DNA from: Candidatus Hydrogenedentota bacterium
GTDB lineage: Bacteria; Hydrogenedentota; Hydrogenedentia; Hydrogenedentales; SLHB01
NCBI GenBank assembly: GCA_003552765.1
Contig: PUOI01000472.1
Coordinates: 1 to 7,852 of the forward strand
Direction of reading: 5' to 3'
DNA: 7,852 nucleotides
Shown: piece after piece, positions 5,659 through 7,852 of the stretch
How the letters are laid out: each line of letters begins with the position of its first letter
Numbering within the stretch: position 1 is the first letter of the stretch
The notes under the pieces: generated by a model
Told to the model about the DNA's origin: nothing
What the model saw: the letters and a program-made list of their open reading frames with translations, nothing else
Database searches by the model: none
Program-made: the position numbers and the translations under genes

Positions 5659-6888
5659 ATGAGAACACGGGTAGTTGTGACGGGGACTGGTGTAGTGTCT
5701 CCGGTGGGCAACGATACAGAAACCTTCTGGAAATCCCTATGTGAGGGGCGGTCAGGCATTGGGCGGATCGATTACTTTGATCCCTCGGAATTGCCCTCGC
5801 AAATCGCGGGTCAGGCCGAGCATTGCGTGCCGCCGGGTATGACGAGCAAGGACATTCGCCGTTCCGATCAGTACGCGGTTTGGGCGATGTGCAGCGCGCT
5901 CCAGGCTTGGGCGCACGCAGGTGTTGACCTGAACCAGGAGGATCCCAAACGCTGCGGCGTGATCATGGGCAGCGGCATTGGCGGACTGTTCACGTTTCAG
6001 GAGCAGATAACCCGTTTTATCGAAGGCGGCGCCCGCCGTGTGTCTCCGTTGACCATCCCGAAGATCCTGGCGAACATCGGCTCCGGCGAGGTCGGCATCC
6101 AACTGGGGCTGCAGGGTCCCAACGAGGCCGTGGTCTCCGCGTGCGCCTCGGGCGCGCAGAGCATCGGCGACGCGGCGATGGCCATCCGCAATGGCCGGGC
6201 CGATGTCATGGTGGCTGGCGGATGCGAGGCGTCCATCGTGCCGTTTGGCATGGCCGGTTTCTCCGCGATGAAGGCCCTGTCTTGCCGCAACGATGAACCG
6301 GAACGCGCAAGCCGTCCGTTCGACCTCGACCGGGACGGATTCGTGATGGGAGAAGGCAGCGGAGCGTTTGTGTTGGAGTCGGAGGAGCACGCCCGCAAAC
6401 GCGGAGCGGAGATTCTTGGCGAAGTCGCCGGTCACGGGGACACTTGTGACGCCTATCACATCACGGCGCCCCGTCCGGACGGTTCGGGCGCGGCGGCCGC
6501 GATGCGCTTGGCGTTGGAGGACGCGAACCTTGAGCCCGGCGCCATCGGCTACTTCAACGCCCATGGCACGAGCACGAAGCTCAACGATGTGGCCGAGACG
6601 CTGGCGCTGAAGGAAGTGTTCGGAGACGCCATGCCGCCGGTGAGTTCCACCAAGTCCATGACCGGCCATCTCCTTGGCGCCGCCGGGGCGATCGAGGCGC
6701 TGGCGTGCTTGCTGGCCGTGCGCGACGGGGTGCTTCCGCCCAGCATCAACTACGAGACCCCGGATCCCGAATGCGACATCAATATCGTGGCGAACGAAGC
6801 CCGGGAAGCCCGGATCGATGTCGCCATGTCCAACTCGCTTGGCTTCGGGGGGCACAATAGCTCACTCATCATAAGACGCTATGAATGA
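5659..6888 (+). CDS. fabF: Beta-ketoacyl-ACP synthase II (KAS II)
   Basis: A 409-residue condensing enzyme of normal FabF length. It joins malonyl-ACP to a growing acyl-ACP with loss of CO2, the elongation step of type II fatty acid synthesis in the cytoplasm. The thiolase-fold signs are complete: N-terminal RVVVTGTGVVSPVG (4-17), nucleophile Cys162 in SACASG (160-164 region), catalytic His302 in NAHGTST (300-306), Lys332 in STKSMTGH (330-337) and catalytic His337, with the C-terminal NSLGFGGHNSSL (392-403) closing the family signature. All active-site residues are present, so the enzyme should be active. It follows acpP by 145 bases and overlaps rnc by 8 bases. FabB is an alternative name for close relatives, but the acpP neighbour and the sequence style favour FabF. 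Other fab genes (fabD, fabG, fabH) are not in the window and may lie elsewhere. Confidence 0.97.
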   Translation: MRTRVVVTGTGVVSPVGNDTETFWKSLCEGRSGIGRIDYFDPSELPSQIAGQAEHCVPPGMTSKDIRRSDQYAVWAMCSALQAWAHAGVDLNQEDPKRCGVIMGSGIGGLFTFQEQITRFIEGGARRVSPLTIPKILANIGSGEVGIQLGLQGPNEAVVSACASGAQSIGDAAMAIRNGRADVMVAGGCEASIVPFGMAGFSAMKALSCRNDEPERASRPFDLDRDGFVMGEGSGAFVLESEEHARKRGAEILGEVAGHGDTCDAYHITAPRPDGSGAAAAMRLALEDANLEPGAIGYFNAHGTSTKLNDVAETLALKEVFGDAMPPVSSTKSMTGHLLGAAGAIEALACLLAVRDGVLPPSINYETPDPECDINIVANEAREARIDVAMSNSLGFGGHNSSLIIRRYE

Positions 6889-7594
6889 GGCAAACGGGGA
6901 AGAGGCCGTCGAACGCGTTTTGCAGCGTCTGGGCGTGCGGGTTCGTGACCGCCGTCTCATCGAGCAGGCCTTGACCCACTCCTCTGTCACTGCGCAAGGG
7001 GATTCCTCGGGGGAGGATTACGAGTCCCTCGAGTTTCTGGGGGACGCGGCCCTCGGGCTCGCTGTGGCGGACTATTTGCTTGAGCAGCTTCCCGGCCGGT
7101 CACCCGGCGAATACAGTCAGATGCGCGCCCATTGCGTGAACAGGCGCCGCCTGGCCGATGTCGCTGAACAGCTTGAGCTGGGCCCGGCCATCCGGCTCGG
7201 GAAAGGGGAAGAGCAAAGCGGCGGCCGCAACCGGCCGGCCTTGCTGGCGGATTGCGTGGAAGCCCTGATCGGGGCGGTCTACCTGGACCAAGGCTGGGAA
7301 ACGGCGTCGGCCATGGTCCGCCGTTTGTTCGCGGGGCATTTCCGGGAAGCGTTGGAGCAGCCCTTGGAATGGGACTACAAGTCCCGGCTTCAGCAGTATT
7401 GCCAAGGGGAGCAAAAGGGGCTACCGGAATTCCGGGTCATCCGGGAAGAAGGTCCCGATCATCGCAAGGAGTTTGAGGTCGAGGCCGTTATCGAGTCGAA
7501 AGCCTTGGGACGCGGGGTGGGCTCTTCCAAGAAAGAGGCCGAACAAAACGCCGCGCGGGTTGCTTTGCAGGCCATGGGCGTGGGCCGCGAGTAA
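6881..7594 (+). CDS. rnc: Ribonuclease III
   Basis: A 237-residue RNase III of usual size, which cuts double-stranded RNA in rRNA maturation and mRNA control. The catalytic domain (about 1-155) has the signature ESLEFLGDA at 48-56, with Glu51 and Asp55 as metal ligands, and the second acidic pair Asp124 and Glu127 in ADCVEALIGAVYLD (123-136). The double-stranded RNA-binding domain spans about 165-235, from DYKSRLQQYCQ to GSSKKEAEQNAARVAL, including the conserved KKEAEQNAA stretch that contacts RNA. The gene starts 8 bases before the end of fabF, in a different frame, and has no clear Shine-Dalgarno, so translation is probably coupled to fabF. Another ATG at 6885 is out of frame. Having rnc beside acpP and fabF is a familiar arrangement. 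Confidence 0.97.
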   Translation: MNEANGEEAVERVLQRLGVRVRDRRLIEQALTHSSVTAQGDSSGEDYESLEFLGDAALGLAVADYLLEQLPGRSPGEYSQMRAHCVNRRRLADVAEQLELGPAIRLGKGEEQSGGRNRPALLADCVEALIGAVYLDQGWETASAMVRRLFAGHFREALEQPLEWDYKSRLQQYCQGEQKGLPEFRVIREEGPDHRKEFEVEAVIESKALGRGVGSSKKEAEQNAARVALQAMGVGRE

Positions 7595-7666
7595 GCGGAA
7601 TACGCCCTGAATTGCAGTACGTGTCAAAGTCATTTCTGTTTATTTGGGGGACCAAGCGCGCCCATG

Positions 7667-7697
7667 CCACCCTTCCCGCCGGGAAGCATATTGGTGG
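7667..7697. other. Inverted repeat between rnc and hppA
   Basis: CTTCCC-GCC-GGGAAG (7672-7686) is a perfect 6-pair hairpin. Outer arms CCACC (7667-7671) and GGTGG (7693-7697) can extend it by 5 pairs with a 6-base bulge. No T run follows, so it is not a clear terminator; it may mark the end of the acpP-fabF-rnc transcript or act in the hppA leader. No convincing promoter was found in 7595-7739. Confidence 0.35.
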
Positions 7698-7739
7698 AAG
7701 CGCGGAGGGCCCAGGGATTCGCGACGAGAGGAGTCACCA

Positions 7740-7852
7740 ATGTTGCCATTTCTGCTCATATCGATTGGCGCGGCGGTAGCCGCGCTACTGTTTGTTGTTT
7801 ACCTTGCCCGCTATGTGCTGAATCAATCTCAAGGCACCGATCACATGGCGAA
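7740..7852 (+). CDS. hppA: N-terminal end of a membrane-bound ion-pumping pyrophosphatase, partial
   Basis: Thirty-seven residues are visible before the window ends. They form one hydrophobic helix (about residues 3-22) followed by YLARYVLNQSQGTDHMA. The pattern LAR-x-VL-x-Q-x-x-GT-x-x-M after the first helix is characteristic of bacterial membrane pyrophosphatases, which hydrolyse pyrophosphate and pump H+ or Na+ across the membrane. The catalytic loops lie beyond the window, so ion type (K+-dependent or independent, H+ or Na+) cannot be told. GAGGAG at 7728-7733 lies 6 bases before the ATG and supports the start. It follows rnc by 145 bases on the same strand. The assignment rests on a short segment. 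Confidence 0.78.
   Translation, partial: MLPFLLISIGAAVAALLFVVYLARYVLNQSQGTDHMA

Noticed and set aside
5752..6855. Minus-strand open frame of 367 codons across fabF
   Set aside because: It is antisense to a complete KAS II with its Cys-His-His active site. The translated product has no motif and an arginine- and histidine-heavy composition.
7612..7650. Promoter of hppA (TTGCAG with TCTGTT, 17-base gap)
   Set aside because: Each element matches consensus at only 3 of 6 positions, which is no better than chance in this AT-richer stretch.

Overview
The window is about 60% G+C by eye and reads as a bacterial chromosome. It joins a set of catabolic or accessory genes (positions 1 to about 4983) to a core housekeeping cluster (about 5160 to the end). 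The first part has the style of the Planctomycetes / Lentisphaerae / Hydrogenedentes end of bacterial diversity: a Tat-exported Gfo/Idh/MocA oxidoreductase, a Tat-exported sulfatase of the formylglycine type, and a membrane-fused spermidine-synthase-like protein. No rRNA or other phylogenetic marker was compared, so this placement is an inference from gene content.

Layout. Positions 1-159 (+) hold the last 52 codons of a gene whose end matches glucosamine-6-phosphate deaminase (NagB family). Four bases later, and convergent with it, ends a Gfo/Idh/MocA oxidoreductase (164-1471, -) with a twin-arginine signal. Upstream of that, on the same strand, lies a seven-helix membrane protein fused to a spermidine-synthase-like domain (1708-3282, -). 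A 321-base divergent intergenic region follows. The sulfatase (3604-4983, +) has its own twin-arginine signal. The 290 bases after it contain several inverted repeats, then a good extended -10 promoter and a leader hairpin. Then come acpP (5274-5513), fabF (5659-6888), rnc (6881-7594) and the start of hppA (7740 onward), all on the + strand.

How they work together. acpP and fabF are fatty acid synthesis partners: the carrier protein and the KAS II elongating enzyme. rnc is RNase III, and its start overlaps the end of fabF, so translation is probably coupled. hppA, a membrane ion-pumping pyrophosphatase, has its own Shine-Dalgarno after a 145-base gap. The deaminase end, exported oxidoreductase and exported sulfatase would fit use of sulfated or amino-sugar-containing glycans, but they are on different strands and are not one operon, so this link is only suggestive.

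I found no CRISPR array, insertion sequence, tRNA, rRNA or clear defence system, and no convincing new multi-gene system. The points most worth a second look are the altered active site and predicted topology of the spermidine-synthase-like fusion, and the inverted repeats around acpP.
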